From Candidatus Obscuribacterales bacterium (GTDB lineage: Bacteria > Cyanobacteriota > Vampirovibrionia > Obscuribacterales > Obscuribacteraceae): a stretch of DNA of 64,000 nucleotides. Below are positions 1-9,038 of this stretch, piece by piece; position 1 is the stretch's first letter, and every line of letters begins with the position of its first letter. The notes beneath the pieces were generated by a model that saw only the letters and a program-made list of their open reading frames with translations, did no database searches and had not been told where the DNA came from. Both the position numbers and the translations under genes were made by a program. The stretch covers positions 186,001-250,000 of the forward strand of contig JARLHI010000054.1 in assembly GCA_031292355.1 (NCBI GenBank), in the 5' to 3' direction.

Positions 1-152
1 AAACTGCCTGTGAGTCGTCGGTATACCTCCCTGATGCAAGAAGCTTCATCTGGACGAATACAACTGAATCTGTGCAATTCCATTTTAGCCATTAGAAGTT
101 CACGATTTTTTTCTGCAACGCTGTTTTCGCGGTTCACTGTATTTTTAACCAT
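1..152 (-). CDS. Partial hypothetical protein, C-terminus beyond the left edge
   Basis: An open frame on the minus strand runs off the window at base 1 with no stop. The ATG at 152 has a GGGG Shine-Dalgarno-like run 8 nt upstream; an in-frame ATG at 170 has a GAGGG only 2 nt away and is less likely. The visible part is about 50 residues, charged and helical (Glu/Lys/Arg-rich), and ends near Glu-Val-Tyr-Arg-Arg-Leu-Thr-Gly. No family is recognised. Its reading as coding rests on the uninterrupted frame and the ribosome binding site alone. Confidence 0.45.
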   Translation of the reverse strand, partial: MVKNTVNRENSVAEKNRELLMAKMELHRFSCIRPDEASCIREVYRRLTGS

Positions 153-433
153 GTTCATTTCCCCGTACATTTCCCTCGTACATAGAAAACGTTGCCACTG
201 ACAATTTAGTTCAAAGAAAGTGATGAGATCGCAAAAACAGGCAAAAAAAGCAGTCGGACTTCTTACATCAAGCGAATACCTTTTTCTGGATTACGGAAGA
301 CGATTGATAAATGCGCCAGCAAAACTTTTATACCGGTCATAACTCCCAGAAGCGCAGAAGAATAGGAAAATCGCAAATCTACAGCATGCTAGGATAAAAC
401 CAAAAAAGACTTTCTAACGGACGTAGCGGCCTA

Positions 434-871
434 ATGCAGTGGTCAAAATTAAAGAAGAACGTCGAAGACCGCTTTGCCAGATCAGTCAAAGGGAAGGTTC
501 ATCTATATTCGACAGCCTACAACTCTGGAGGAAATCGATGCAGGTACGGCAGCGTATGGATTACGTTTGACGGCATACTCTCTTGTTTTGGCACCGCATT
601 AGTCACAATCATCTTATGCACACATGGCGGCAGCGCTCACGAGACAATCCAATTGAACGGACAACGAGACAAGCTCCATCCGAACAGGACGTCACGTCAG
701 TCAGCTCATGAATCAAAGTTCACACCTCACAAAAAGGCAAGGAAGATCGTTCAAAAAAACCAGTCGCCGAAAACAAGCTTGGAAGTAGAAACTCCTAGCA
801 GGCATGAGTTGAATAACTTTTTGAAAGGGAAAACAAAATCTTATAAAGGGTTTGATTCGCGTTCGGATTAG
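434..871 (+). CDS. Hypothetical protein with an SF0329-like N-terminus
   Basis: 145 residues. The first about 48 residues (start MQWSKLKK, then a RFARSVKG stretch and a VWITFDG stretch) resemble, from memory, the conserved start of the SF0329 family, where similar blocks precede a much longer conserved body. Here that body is missing. A hydrophobic stretch (about residues 48-66) is followed by a basic, Lys/Ser/Thr-rich tail that matches nothing I know. Reading the other two forward frames after residue 55 did not recover the missing family sequence, so a single frameshift is not the explanation. It may be a degenerate or chimeric gene. No clear Shine-Dalgarno precedes the ATG. Confidence 0.5.
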   Translation: MQWSKLKKNVEDRFARSVKGKVHLYSTAYNSGGNRCRYGSVWITFDGILSCFGTALVTIILCTHGGSAHETIQLNGQRDKLHPNRTSRQSAHESKFTPHKKARKIVQKNQSPKTSLEVETPSRHELNNFLKGKTKSYKGFDSRSD

Positions 872-912
872 CGTTCTCGGAACCAATCAGTCGACTGCTG
901 TGAGACTCACTT

Positions 913-1584
913 GTGAACCAGGAACAACAAATTAAAGAACATCTGAAGCTTGCTCGAAATGTGTGGCTCTCAACGACTGCGGTCTGTCTAATCTACATAG
1001 CGCAATGGAATTTGAATGTGCATTCAAGCATATCCACAGAACTTCCCGCACATGCAGACAAGCACGCAACAATCCATGGTACTGCCAACACGCAATCCGT
1101 GACGATGGAGATTGCAGATGTCGTTCCGCGAACTGACAGAAAAAGGAGCTCAGAGGACGTAACGTTAGAACTCACTTTTCGAAATAAATCCCCTCACCTC
1201 GTCTCCATTCCGTTCTATTCAACTGTCGGCAAGGGCTCTTATGAGGAAAATCCGAGAGGCTTTAAGATTTTGAGCAATTCGAAGTGGACTGGAAGCTTCG
1301 GTGGCTGCTACGCCAGTTTCAAATACAAATGGTCAAATGCTCATGGTCAGCCTCTGGAGGGTTCTTATGAAACCAGCGCTTTCATCTCAATACCGGCAGG
1401 CGGAGAAGAACAATTTCAAATCCCTCTCAAGGCACCGACAGCCCCAGGACGATACATTCTGGAAGTCCATTTCAACAATCAACCACTACGGGCAGCACAG
1501 AGCACGTTCAATACCAAACAAAATAATGGCAATGCGCAATACGTCGCGTTGGACAACGAGGCATTGATTGACCTGAGTCCGTAA
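913..1584 (+). CDS. Membrane-anchored or secreted beta-sandwich protein, unknown function
   Basis: 223 residues from a GTG start. A hydrophobic helix at about residues 18-33 acts as a signal or anchor. The rest (about 60-205) alternates short beta-type stretches and reads like an immunoglobulin-like fold: a VTLELTFRN strand, later an ISIPAGGEEQFQIPL strand and a GRYILEVHF strand, the usual pattern of bacterial Ig-like domains that extend from the cell surface. No catalytic motif is visible. It lies 41 nt after the preceding gene on the same strand and may share its transcript. Function unknown. Confidence 0.65.
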   Translation: MNQEQQIKEHLKLARNVWLSTTAVCLIYIAQWNLNVHSSISTELPAHADKHATIHGTANTQSVTMEIADVVPRTDRKRSSEDVTLELTFRNKSPHLVSIPFYSTVGKGSYEENPRGFKILSNSKWTGSFGGCYASFKYKWSNAHGQPLEGSYETSAFISIPAGGEEQFQIPLKAPTAPGRYILEVHFNNQPLRAAQSTFNTKQNNGNAQYVALDNEALIDLSP

Positions 1585-1704
1585 AATTATCGACAGTGAC
1601 CGGCTGTCCTTTCAACCCCAAAACTTCCTTATCACAAGTCTGACACTTTTAAGACTTAGTTTAGGGCAGATGGTTGTGACGAGCACTTACATTGCCGGGA
1701 GCAA

Positions 1705-2280
1705 ATGAGCATGACAGAAAAAGAAATACTGGCCACGAAAACTGAACAACACATTGTTGAAAAAGACAGCGCCGCTGACCACGGTATTAGATGTGCAGCT
1801 GCTGACTGCTGGAAACCAGGCACTACCGATGCCAAGTCGAGTCAATCCGCGTCAGGAATCAAAGGCCATGAAGCGCTAAACGCCGGTTCCTCTGAAAAAC
1901 TTTCTGCTCTCGGCTTTCCTAAAGCTGACATAACCGCCGACCATAAAAATCCGACACCCGACACACGGGAGGCTCATGATCAAAAATCGACGCGGCAAGG
2001 CGTTGATGAAAAACTGCATAAACCCGACCCTCAAACAAGGCATCATGACACTAAAGAACATGTAAAAGCGGCTGAACATACGGTAAAAGTGGGTCACCAC
2101 AACCACCAAATAGATCATTCAACTGAAGCCACTATTGGCGGTGACAACACCAAACCTCGAGGCAGCGACGCCCTTGAGAAATTTACTGGTACTGACGGAA
2201 AATTGCACACATATACAGCTTATAACCTGAGCCAGTTCATGCCAAACACCCAAAATCACGACGGAGCCTTCAAATCATGA
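1705..2280 (+). CDS. Disordered His/Lys-rich protein, unknown function
   Basis: 191 residues with almost no hydrophobic segments, dominated by His, Lys, Asp, Ser, Thr. Residues about 100-145 hold clustered histidines (pairs HH at three places), which could bind divalent metals but prove nothing. No signal peptide is seen. Starts are possible at 1705 or at an in-frame ATG at 1711; a GGGAG lies upstream and fits the second spacing better. It converges with the ABM-type gene and the two reading frames overlap by 6 nt at a TCATGA palindrome that supplies both stop codons. No family recognised. Confidence 0.55.
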   Translation: MSMTEKEILATKTEQHIVEKDSAADHGIRCAAADCWKPGTTDAKSSQSASGIKGHEALNAGSSEKLSALGFPKADITADHKNPTPDTREAHDQKSTRQGVDEKLHKPDPQTRHHDTKEHVKAAEHTVKVGHHNHQIDHSTEATIGGDNTKPRGSDALEKFTGTDGKLHTYTAYNLSQFMPNTQNHDGAFKS

Positions 2281-2583
2281 CGACACGTTTTTCAAAAGAT
2301 CATCGGTAACCATCAACTTAAATACGACCCTCACCTCCGCTTCCAAGCACTGTGCCTGCTTCGCGCGAGCTAAGTCGACACCGACTGTCTTATCCACGTC
2401 CGACCAGCTTTTCTCATCAGGCCACTGTGCATAAGCAACCCAGGTGCCATCGTCTGCTTTATGTAAACGTGAGCCTAATGAGCCATGCTGTGCGAAAATA
2501 GCTTCGGTAATATCTCTCCAGGTTTGTCTGAACAAATCTTCATTACCGGGCTTAACCTTCCATTGATAAACAACACAAAACAC
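2275..2583 (-). CDS. Antibiotic biosynthesis monooxygenase (ABM)-fold protein
   Basis: 102 residues from a GTG at 2583 that sits 6 nt behind a strong GGAGG; a longer frame up to 2646 exists but would overlap the start of the divergent gene and lacks a ribosome site. The sequence begins with a beta strand (FCVVYQWKVKPG), then the helix and WVAYAQWPDEKSW strand typical of the dimeric alpha/beta-barrel ABM family. Members are small monooxygenases or heme-binding proteins, or have no known activity, so the substrate cannot be named. Divergent from the SH3-like secreted protein gene, with which it shares a promoter region of about 56 nt. Confidence 0.75.
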   Translation of the reverse strand: MFCVVYQWKVKPGNEDLFRQTWRDITEAIFAQHGSLGSRLHKADDGTWVAYAQWPDEKSWSDVDKTVGVDLARAKQAQCLEAEVRVVFKLMVTDDLLKNVSS

Positions 2584-2639
2584 GACAGCCCTCCAGGACC
2601 CTATTCGACACCTATATTGTCGCATCGGAACGGACGTTG

Positions 2640-3302
2640 ATGCCAAAATTCAGCGTTTCCACCATTATTTTGCTTTGCGCTCTATCGTGCCAGTGTTCTG
2701 CAGCTAAGCCAGGCCTACGCGAATTTGTCGCCCGAGACGATGGCACCCTCAATGCATCATTCGCTTCTTTTCGCGAAAGCCTACTTGCATCTATTGACAA
2801 ACGCGATAAAGGTGGCATTGAGCAAATGCTATCAGCGAAAATTGACACCACTATTGGCGGTGCCAGAGGAGTCGAAGCTTTTGAAAAGTTGTGGCAAGGT
2901 CTTGGCGAAGAAAGCGCTTTTTGGCCAATGGCCAGAAAAATTCTAGAACACGGCGCTCAATTCGACCGCGAGTCAAACGAATTTCATGCGCCCGCTGTTT
3001 CTTTCGAAGACAACCATAGTGATTTTCCTCAAGGCATTGTCTGGTCGAAAAACGCTTTGCTTTATTCCCGGCCAGACTCGGCTTCTCCCTCAAAGAAAGC
3101 AATCTACAACGAGCAACTGACAATAATTGAACCCAAAGATCACAAGCCACTGTCGGTCAAATGGTTAAAGATAAAGACACGCCTGGGAAATACTGGCTAT
3201 ATGAAAGCCGATGATGTTTATAGTTCTTTCGACGATTTCGCTGTATTCAAAAAGGAAAATGGTAAGTGGCAAATGAGCTGGTTCGGCTATGCGGAACTAT
3301 GA
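2640..3302 (+). CDS. Secreted protein with a C-terminal SH3-like region
   Basis: 220 residues from the ATG at 2640 (a TTG lies directly before it; GGAACGG upstream). An N-terminal signal peptide covers about residues 1-22 and ends near two cysteines, so a lipoprotein is possible although the lipobox is not clean. Residues about 130-195 look like a bacterial SH3 (SH3_3-type) domain: a LLYSRPDS start, a KWLKIKTRLGNTGYMKADDV strand pair and a final W-containing strand. Such domains usually bind cell-wall peptides. It converges with the following gene and the frames overlap by 6 nt. Confidence 0.7.
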   Translation: MPKFSVSTIILLCALSCQCSAAKPGLREFVARDDGTLNASFASFRESLLASIDKRDKGGIEQMLSAKIDTTIGGARGVEAFEKLWQGLGEESAFWPMARKILEHGAQFDRESNEFHAPAVSFEDNHSDFPQGIVWSKNALLYSRPDSASPSKKAIYNEQLTIIEPKDHKPLSVKWLKIKTRLGNTGYMKADDVYSSFDDFAVFKKENGKWQMSWFGYAEL

Positions 3303-3647
3303 TGCGACGCAAACTTTTTCTTCATCTATATTTTCTTGAACGTCCGCCTCGTATTCACTTTCAAATTCAGCAATTATCTCTGATTTGAGTCTACAACGCG
3401 TTGCATGCTCATCTGTCTCTGCGTAATAAACCGCCAGTGAAAGCGCACCTTCGACCGTGCAATCGGCAAAGGCTCTTGCAGCAGAATGTCTGCAGGAAGC
3501 CGTTTCTACCAATTCCAGCAATTCAAACTCTTCCTGACAGTTCACTGTTGTTTGAACAAGAACCGCAATCAAACCTGGTTTGTCTAGGATTTCAGTTTGA
3601 GCTACGTAAGGACCACAAAAATCGTAATTACCAAGTAATATCGACAT
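3297..3647 (-). CDS. Conserved small protein, possibly GIY-YIG-like fold
   Basis: 116 residues from the ATG at 3647, which follows an excellent AGGAGAAAG ribosome site; the frame continues upstream to 3725 without support. The layout recalls small GIY-YIG-like proteins: an ILLGNYDFCGPY opening, a DKPGLIAVLVQ strand, a Cys/His-containing centre and an ALSLAVYYAE strand before an acidic tail. The catalytic Arg and Tyr of true GIY-YIG nucleases are not evident, so activity is doubtful. This is a pattern resemblance only. Confidence 0.65.
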   Translation of the reverse strand: MSILLGNYDFCGPYVAQTEILDKPGLIAVLVQTTVNCQEEFELLELVETASCRHSAARAFADCTVEGALSLAVYYAETDEHATRCRLKSEIIAEFESEYEADVQENIDEEKVCVAS

Positions 3648-3887
3648 AGACTTTCTCCTGTCTTTTGCTTGCTGAAAATTCTGCCCTGTTGCCGGGCATT
3701 GTCTAACTGCTTGGATTAAGGTCAAGTTAAGCGATGAGATTTTGACATCGTTGCACAGGCGCCAGTCAATCGTAAGATCTTCAACCTATTGGCATCAAAT
3801 ACATGCGCTAGACCGGGTCCACCAAACGCTTGGCGCGTGCCGTCGATCATGCGACAATATTGAAAAGCCTGTTAAGTATCTTCAAAA

Positions 3888-5348
3888 ATGCCGTTGTCTC
3901 GCGCTCAATTGCGAATAGCTCTTCCTGTCATCATCTTACTTTGTCAAATTTTCGCCTGCCCAGCTGATGCGTCTTCAGACGATGAGCCCTTAAAATCGCT
4001 AATTGAAAGTGTCACTACGGACGCAGTCGCTCTCGACTCAATTACGCGACAAATTTTAAAGAAAGAAATCGAGCTCGACTCTTTAAATCAAAAATTTAGA
4101 TTACACACAGCCCTGACGACAAAATGGCGGCAGAGACGTGTCTTCCTTTACAGCGAGACAAATTCTTGTCTGACACTATCGAGTTTGATCGAAGCGGTCC
4201 CGCAGCGATACAAAATAATCAACGCTAAAAATGACGCTACAAGCGCCAAAATCAGAAAGAAAGCTCGTGGAAAATTTGCTTGCGCCACCGAACTGCAACT
4301 GACCGGACAATGCCTCAGCCTCGGCGGCGATGTCTTTGAAATGGGACTCAATTACTATAACTATCGCAAATTAAAAGGCGCGGGCTTCGATCCAAAAAGT
4401 TATCGCGTCGAAGCGGAAATTCTCGAAAGTGAAATCGACAGTCTAATTTCAGAGCGAAAAAAAATGCTCACAGAAACTGCGAATTTGACCGGAGCAGATT
4501 TGAAAGCCGCTCAGCTTGAAGGGCAGCTTATCGATGATTATCGCAACATCGTTTTAACAACCTACGCAGACTATCATTCAGCCACTAATCGTTTTTGGGT
4601 TTTGCAAAATACATCTTTTTTAGTTGATATGGCTAAAAACGGCAGTGGTGCTGCAGGCAATATCATTGGTCTAACAGGTAATCACCTAAAGCATCCAAGA
4701 ATGCAAGGCGGAAGCGGAGTAATGTCCCTAATCTCAGGCGTCATTGTCCTCGCCACGCCTGCAGTAGGTCGAATTACAAGTAATGTGTCTGCCGTTGCAG
4801 CGCGTCGATTGGTGTCGAAAAAAATGCAAAACGTAGAGACTATTGATGCGGCGGCACTCGAAAAGCACCGTCGCGATTTTCTGTCCCTTGTGGCAGAGAG
4901 TAGCGGCAGTAAAAGAAAAGAAACCACTACCGCAAACCCTCGCGGTTACTTAGAAATCGCCAGTGCTCGTATCAACGTTTTTGCTAGAGAAGAAAAGATG
5001 TTGTACGACATCGAAAAAGGTGTTGCTAGAGATAGAAAACTGGCGCACGACAACCTGGTTGAAAATATTGTATTTGCAGGAGTCGTTGCACCACCTCGTA
5101 TGACGAATGGTATCACTCAAATAATCGGCGGTTGGAGATATTATTCCGATCATACAAACGCTAATCGTTTGTACCTCGCTGGCAACACCGCATACATGGC
5201 AGCAACAGGCTTCAATATTTTTGAAACGGCGCGCATTGAATTAAATGCCGAAATTCGCTTCCACGACCAAGCTAAGAACCACAATTCAACACGCGACAGA
5301 ATTGGTGCACGCCTGAAAACGCTCGATGAAATGAAAAGCGCTATTTGA
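3888..5348 (+). CDS. Large secreted or membrane-associated protein, unknown
   Basis: 486 residues with a signal peptide (about 1-28, hydrophobic core then Ala-Asp-Ala). Residues about 30-75 and 170-230 are charged and heptad-like, suggesting coiled coils. A hydrophobic Gly/Ala/Val segment (about 280-300) and a second at about 395-425 could insert in membrane. The C-terminal end is helical. No enzyme motif is visible. The last 8 bases overlap the end of the convergent CHASE3 gene. No clear Shine-Dalgarno. I do not recognise the family; it may be lineage-specific. Confidence 0.65.
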   Translation: MPLSRAQLRIALPVIILLCQIFACPADASSDDEPLKSLIESVTTDAVALDSITRQILKKEIELDSLNQKFRLHTALTTKWRQRRVFLYSETNSCLTLSSLIEAVPQRYKIINAKNDATSAKIRKKARGKFACATELQLTGQCLSLGGDVFEMGLNYYNYRKLKGAGFDPKSYRVEAEILESEIDSLISERKKMLTETANLTGADLKAAQLEGQLIDDYRNIVLTTYADYHSATNRFWVLQNTSFLVDMAKNGSGAAGNIIGLTGNHLKHPRMQGGSGVMSLISGVIVLATPAVGRITSNVSAVAARRLVSKKMQNVETIDAAALEKHRRDFLSLVAESSGSKRKETTTANPRGYLEIASARINVFAREEKMLYDIEKGVARDRKLAHDNLVENIVFAGVVAPPRMTNGITQIIGGWRYYSDHTNANRLYLAGNTAYMAATGFNIFETARIELNAEIRFHDQAKNHNSTRDRIGARLKTLDEMKSAI

Positions 5349-5964
5349 CTCGGCTCCAGGCTATGTTGCAACCGGCCAACAGCAGCATAAAAATGGCGAG
5401 GACACCTGCTGTACGCAGCAACCCCTCTGTGCCGTAACCGTTAGTGGAGCTTTTAGCCGCGGTCGTCAGCTTGCTATGTTCTAAATCTTTGCTCTCCATC
5501 TCGTCAATCAATGTTCTGATTTCGTCCATCATAATTCTGCCCTTGCCGGTTTTAATGCGTTCGGCGGCGGCAGCGAAACCATCCTTGCGACGGGTGACGA
5601 TATTCGCTTCCAATCGTTCTAATTTGTCGGCGATAATGGGCTCGAGTTTAGCCATGTCACCGGCCATTTCCGGATCATCACGAACAAGATCGTGCAACGC
5701 TCTCAAGTGTGTCTCAATTTTCGCGATTGCCTTGATGTACGGCTCAAGATAGTCTTCTTTACCAGTGATTACGTAACCACGTGTTCCTGTTTCGGCATCG
5801 CGCACCAGTCCTAGCACTTCTTTCAATTCACTCTTAACAGTAAATTCCTGCTCGCCCCGCGCTTTCGAATCAAGCGCTGTTGCAGTTTGCTCATAGCTGA
5901 TAAAACCTACAGTAATAATCGGCACAATTGAACTGACCACCCAGAGCACAAGTTTTTTATCCAT
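5341..5964 (-). CDS. Stand-alone CHASE3-domain membrane sensor
   Basis: 207 residues from the ATG at 5964 (GAGAAGAG before it; an upstream in-frame start at 5979 is also possible). An N-terminal membrane helix (about residues 4-22) is followed by an extracytoplasmic helical domain carrying the CHASE3 hallmark LVRDAETGTRGYVITG, then further helices and a second membrane helix near the C-terminus (about 185-202). CHASE3 normally sits in front of histidine kinase, cyclase or methyl-accepting output domains. Here only about five residues remain after the last helix, so no output domain is encoded. It overlaps the upstream membrane protein gene by 8 nt and is probably translated together with it. 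Confidence 0.8.
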   Translation of the reverse strand: MDKKLVLWVVSSIVPIITVGFISYEQTATALDSKARGEQEFTVKSELKEVLGLVRDAETGTRGYVITGKEDYLEPYIKAIAKIETHLRALHDLVRDDPEMAGDMAKLEPIIADKLERLEANIVTRRKDGFAAAAERIKTGKGRIMMDEIRTLIDEMESKDLEHSKLTTAAKSSTNGYGTEGLLRTAGVLAIFMLLLAGCNIAWSRVK

Positions 5965-6724
5965 TTGCTCTTCTCGCAATCAATTTATTTACTTTGGCAA
6001 AGTTGAGTCCACAAAACAGCATGTTGTAGCCGATAAAAAACAAAATTAGAAAAGGCAAGTAGCCAATAAAATTGTTGGTGGCGAAATCGACTGGATTTAA
6101 ATAAAACAGACAAATAGCCATGACAAAAGCACCACCATTTGTCAACGCAAGAGCAAGCGAGTTCGACTCCTTCTGATATTTGATGTCTGTGATGCCCTCA
6201 ATATGACTATCAATTTCGACATCGCCACCATCTTTGACTAATATTTTCACAATGAGGAAATCCTTTCCGTTAAGCAAGACCGGTCTCAACAATAATTTTC
6301 CTTCTTCGACTTTGCTGATCAAAGAAATTGGTGCGTTGTCTCCAGAACCGCGCTCTTGCAAATTAGTCGGATAAGTTTCGCTAATTGCTGCTGATAAAAT
6401 TTTTGCTGAAGGACCAAGCTTGACGCGAATTGAACCATCGAAGTCTGCAGGTCGAATCGGAATGTGTCCACTATTGGCAATTTTAAGCGTCAAATGTCTG
6501 ACGTTTTTCACAGATTCACCATGCACGAGAATCTCTAAATCAGCGTCCGGGTTGTTAATTGCCCTTAAATTGCCAGCATCCTGCAGTCCAACAATGACAT
6601 CGTCAGACACAATTTCATAGGAAAGTTCTTTACGTCGAACATTAAGCGTCCACAATGTCACAGAAACGCAAATGCCAATACTGGTGGCAATTGGACCTAA
6701 GAATTTGGGATCGAAATTGAACAT
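5957..6724 (-). CDS. Membrane protein, co-transcribed with the CHASE3 protein
   Basis: 255 residues. One membrane helix near the N-terminus (about 11-29), a soluble domain rich in beta-type strands (about 35-185), then two hydrophobic helices (about 192-212 and 217-240) and a short basic tail. The soluble part has no recognised family. The stop overlaps the start of the CHASE3 gene, so the two are likely one operon and may act together, for instance as ligand sensor and partner. That link is inference from gene order. Confidence 0.65.
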   Translation of the reverse strand: MFNFDPKFLGPIATSIGICVSVTLWTLNVRRKELSYEIVSDDVIVGLQDAGNLRAINNPDADLEILVHGESVKNVRHLTLKIANSGHIPIRPADFDGSIRVKLGPSAKILSAAISETYPTNLQERGSGDNAPISLISKVEEGKLLLRPVLLNGKDFLIVKILVKDGGDVEIDSHIEGITDIKYQKESNSLALALTNGGAFVMAICLFYLNPVDFATNNFIGYLPFLILFFIGYNMLFCGLNFAKVNKLIARRANG

Positions 6725-6884
6725 AATCCTTCAATACTGAGAAGCTTCTTTCTGCTTTCTTCCACGAACCTTTCACGGTGTCACATACAATCCTACAATG
6801 TCAGCTCATCCGGAAAACTTCTCAAAACAAAAACGACAGAGCAATTGCTCCATCGTCTTTGCGAAATTCATATGTTGTCCGAAA

Positions 6885-7310
6885 CTAAGCTGACGCTTGT
6901 TTCTTCACTTTTTCTGGTTTTTCAGGCTTTTCCATGGCTACGAAAGGCACTGTTTTGAATTTAACGCTAAATACCTTTTCGGCACCATCAGAGGCTCTGA
7001 CAGCAAGATTGCCCGGGCTTTTCACTGTTTCTAGTTCGACATTCTGGAATGTGAATTCGTAATGTGTTTCGCCATTGAAGTTGATTGAAATGGGGCTGAC
7101 AGACAGCTGTGTCTCATCGAGAAAAACATTCAAACGCATTTTTGTGCTTTCGGTGCTTTCGGTTCTGCATTTCAAGCGGAAGCACTGAAGACGAAACTTG
7201 CCATTCTTTTGCTCATGAGCCAGCAAAGTGTCTGTTGGATGCTCCGCCCGCGTTGGCTTTTCGGCATCGTTTGGCACGACCAGCTCGATGTCTAGTAATG
7301 TTTTCTCCAT
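6885..7310 (-). CDS. Hypothetical protein with an EKPEKPEK tail
   Basis: 141 residues, predicted cytoplasmic, no signal or membrane segment. The central part (about 38-118) alternates strands as in a small beta-sandwich. The tail carries a short Glu-Lys-Pro repeat and basic residues. A GGAGG lies about 4 nt before the ATG. It stands alone between the CHASE3 operon and the sugar porter. Unknown function. Confidence 0.6.
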   Translation of the reverse strand: MEKTLLDIELVVPNDAEKPTRAEHPTDTLLAHEQKNGKFRLQCFRLKCRTESTESTKMRLNVFLDETQLSVSPISINFNGETHYEFTFQNVELETVKSPGNLAVRASDGAEKVFSVKFKTVPFVAMEKPEKPEKVKKQASA

Positions 7311-7588
7311 GTTTCCTCCCAGTGGATCGGCTTTAACTGCGCCGATTCGTGATCAATATCGCCAACAAAGTTTTGACAAAAGCTGCGTATATGTACAGTT
7401 TACACGCATTACAACCTCATTGCTTGCGCTCAATCTCTTGGCATTGTCGCGATTTAACTGAAAATGCCTGCTCTGAAATAGTTTCGAGGTAAAACAGCCT
7501 AACAGAGCGAACTCGACATCTTGAGATATAAATCAGACCAGCCACCCTTTTTCTTAATGATGTCTAAGATTTGCTGCTGCCAGCTAAG

Positions 7589-8923
7589 CTAGCCCGTTCC
7601 CAGTTGCTGTTCCAATTCTTCGAGAGAAACGCCCTTAGTTTCTGGATACCAGCGGATCACAATAAAAAACTGAACAAGCATCATCAAACCGAAAAAGATA
7701 AAAGGCTTGGCACCAGATGCTTTAGCGACGACTGGAAAAACGCCAGAAATAATCGCGTTCATGATCCAGTGACTGGCAGAGCCAAGACTTTGCCCACGTG
7801 CACGCACGAGTGTGGGAAAAATCTCGCTCATATAAACCCATATGACCGCACCTTGTGATGCAGCAAAAAAGCCTATGAATAGAACCAAAAATACTAGCAA
7901 ATTTTGTCGCTCTAACAATCCTGACATCACTGCAGCAATTCCAAATAACGAGGTAGCCATGCCAATTCCACCAATCAAAAGCAAGGGCTTGCGACCAAAA
8001 CGATCGATGAACGCCATTGCCACTAAGGTGAAGGTCAAATTGGTGGCACCAATTATGACTGATTGCATATCGCCTGATAATTTATCGAAACCGGCTTGAG
8101 CGAAAATGTCGTTGAGGTAATACAAAATGGCATTAATGCCGGAAAGTTGACTGAACGCCCCCATTGATGCTGCAAGCAAAATTGGTCGTAAATATTTTTT
8201 CTGAAAAAGCGGTTCTATCTTTTCTTTGTGTTCCTGGCCAATTGATTCTTCTATCAATTGCAGTTCGGCTTCAGGAGTTGGATCTCCAGTCATTTGCAAA
8301 ACAGCTAGAGCCTCTTCGGTGAAGCCTTTGGCGACCAGCCAGCGAGGACTGCGGGGAATACCAAACAGCATGCAAAAAAATAAAATAGCTGGCAGCGCTG
8401 AAACACCCAGCTCATAGCGCCATTCGTTGATGCCGAAATGCTGCAGACCAATGATGTAATTCGAGAAATAAGCAACGAGTATGCCAACTACTATGTTGAT
8501 TTGAAATAAACCAACTAGACGGCCACGCCACTTTGGTGGTGCAAGTTCCGCGATATAAACCGGTCCAAGCACCGACGACGCACCGATGCCCAGACCGCCA
8601 AGAAAACGAAACCCCAGAAGAATCCACCAGTTAGGCGAAAACGCGCAACCAAGAGCAGATATTATGTACAAAACGGCAGTGATTCGAAGAGCATCACGCG
8701 CCCCCAGTTTTTCTCCAGGAATGCCTGCAGTCATTGAGCTTATAACTGTGCCCCAGAGCGCGATCGACACAGTTATGCCAAGCAATTCTGGAGTCAGGCT
8801 ATAAGTTGACATCAGCGAATGAGTTGTTCCGGCGATAACAGCCGTATCGAAACCGAACAACAGACCGCCGAGAGCTCCTACTGCGGTGCTGCGAAACAAA
8901 TAGGCCTTGCATTTGTTGTCCAC
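7589..8923 (-). CDS. MFS sugar porter (sugar:H+ symporter type)
   Basis: 444 residues from a GTG, twelve predicted membrane helices. Sugar porter signatures are all visible: GFDTAVIAG in helix 1, the RxxGGLGIGA stretch, a PPKWRGRL loop after helix 4, PRSPRWLV after helix 6, QLSGINAILYY in helix 7, DRFGRKPLLLIG after helix 8 and PETKGVSLEELE at the end. These define the XylE/GalP/GLUT family, which carries hexoses or pentoses, usually with protons. The exact sugar cannot be read. It is transcribed away from the dehydrogenase gene that follows; a sugar catabolic role would fit the glucan genes further along. Confidence 0.92.
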   Translation of the reverse strand: MDNKCKAYLFRSTAVGALGGLLFGFDTAVIAGTTHSLMSTYSLTPELLGITVSIALWGTVISSMTAGIPGEKLGARDALRITAVLYIISALGCAFSPNWWILLGFRFLGGLGIGASSVLGPVYIAELAPPKWRGRLVGLFQINIVVGILVAYFSNYIIGLQHFGINEWRYELGVSALPAILFFCMLFGIPRSPRWLVAKGFTEEALAVLQMTGDPTPEAELQLIEESIGQEHKEKIEPLFQKKYLRPILLAASMGAFSQLSGINAILYYLNDIFAQAGFDKLSGDMQSVIIGATNLTFTLVAMAFIDRFGRKPLLLIGGIGMATSLFGIAAVMSGLLERQNLLVFLVLFIGFFAASQGAVIWVYMSEIFPTLVRARGQSLGSASHWIMNAIISGVFPVVAKASGAKPFIFFGLMMLVQFFIVIRWYPETKGVSLEELEQQLGTG

Positions 8924-9038
8924 TTTACGTCGCCACCTGAGTGTCTTTAGGAGCCTTACAAATTGTCTCGCTATATTACAATGCCAGGTGCCAACAGGAT
9001 ATGATTGTCCGACTCAAACGCGTGCAAATGGAGGCGTG

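Noticed and set aside
223..342. 39-codon frame from an ATG at 223
   Set aside because: No good ribosome site, short and no recognisable feature. Random open frames of this length are common; left as non-coding. The rest of 171-433 shows nothing.
8907..9038. 44-codon N-terminal extension of the dehydrogenase
   Set aside because: It overlaps the divergent porter gene and precedes the true start at 9039, which has GGAGG and opens directly with the Rossmann motif.
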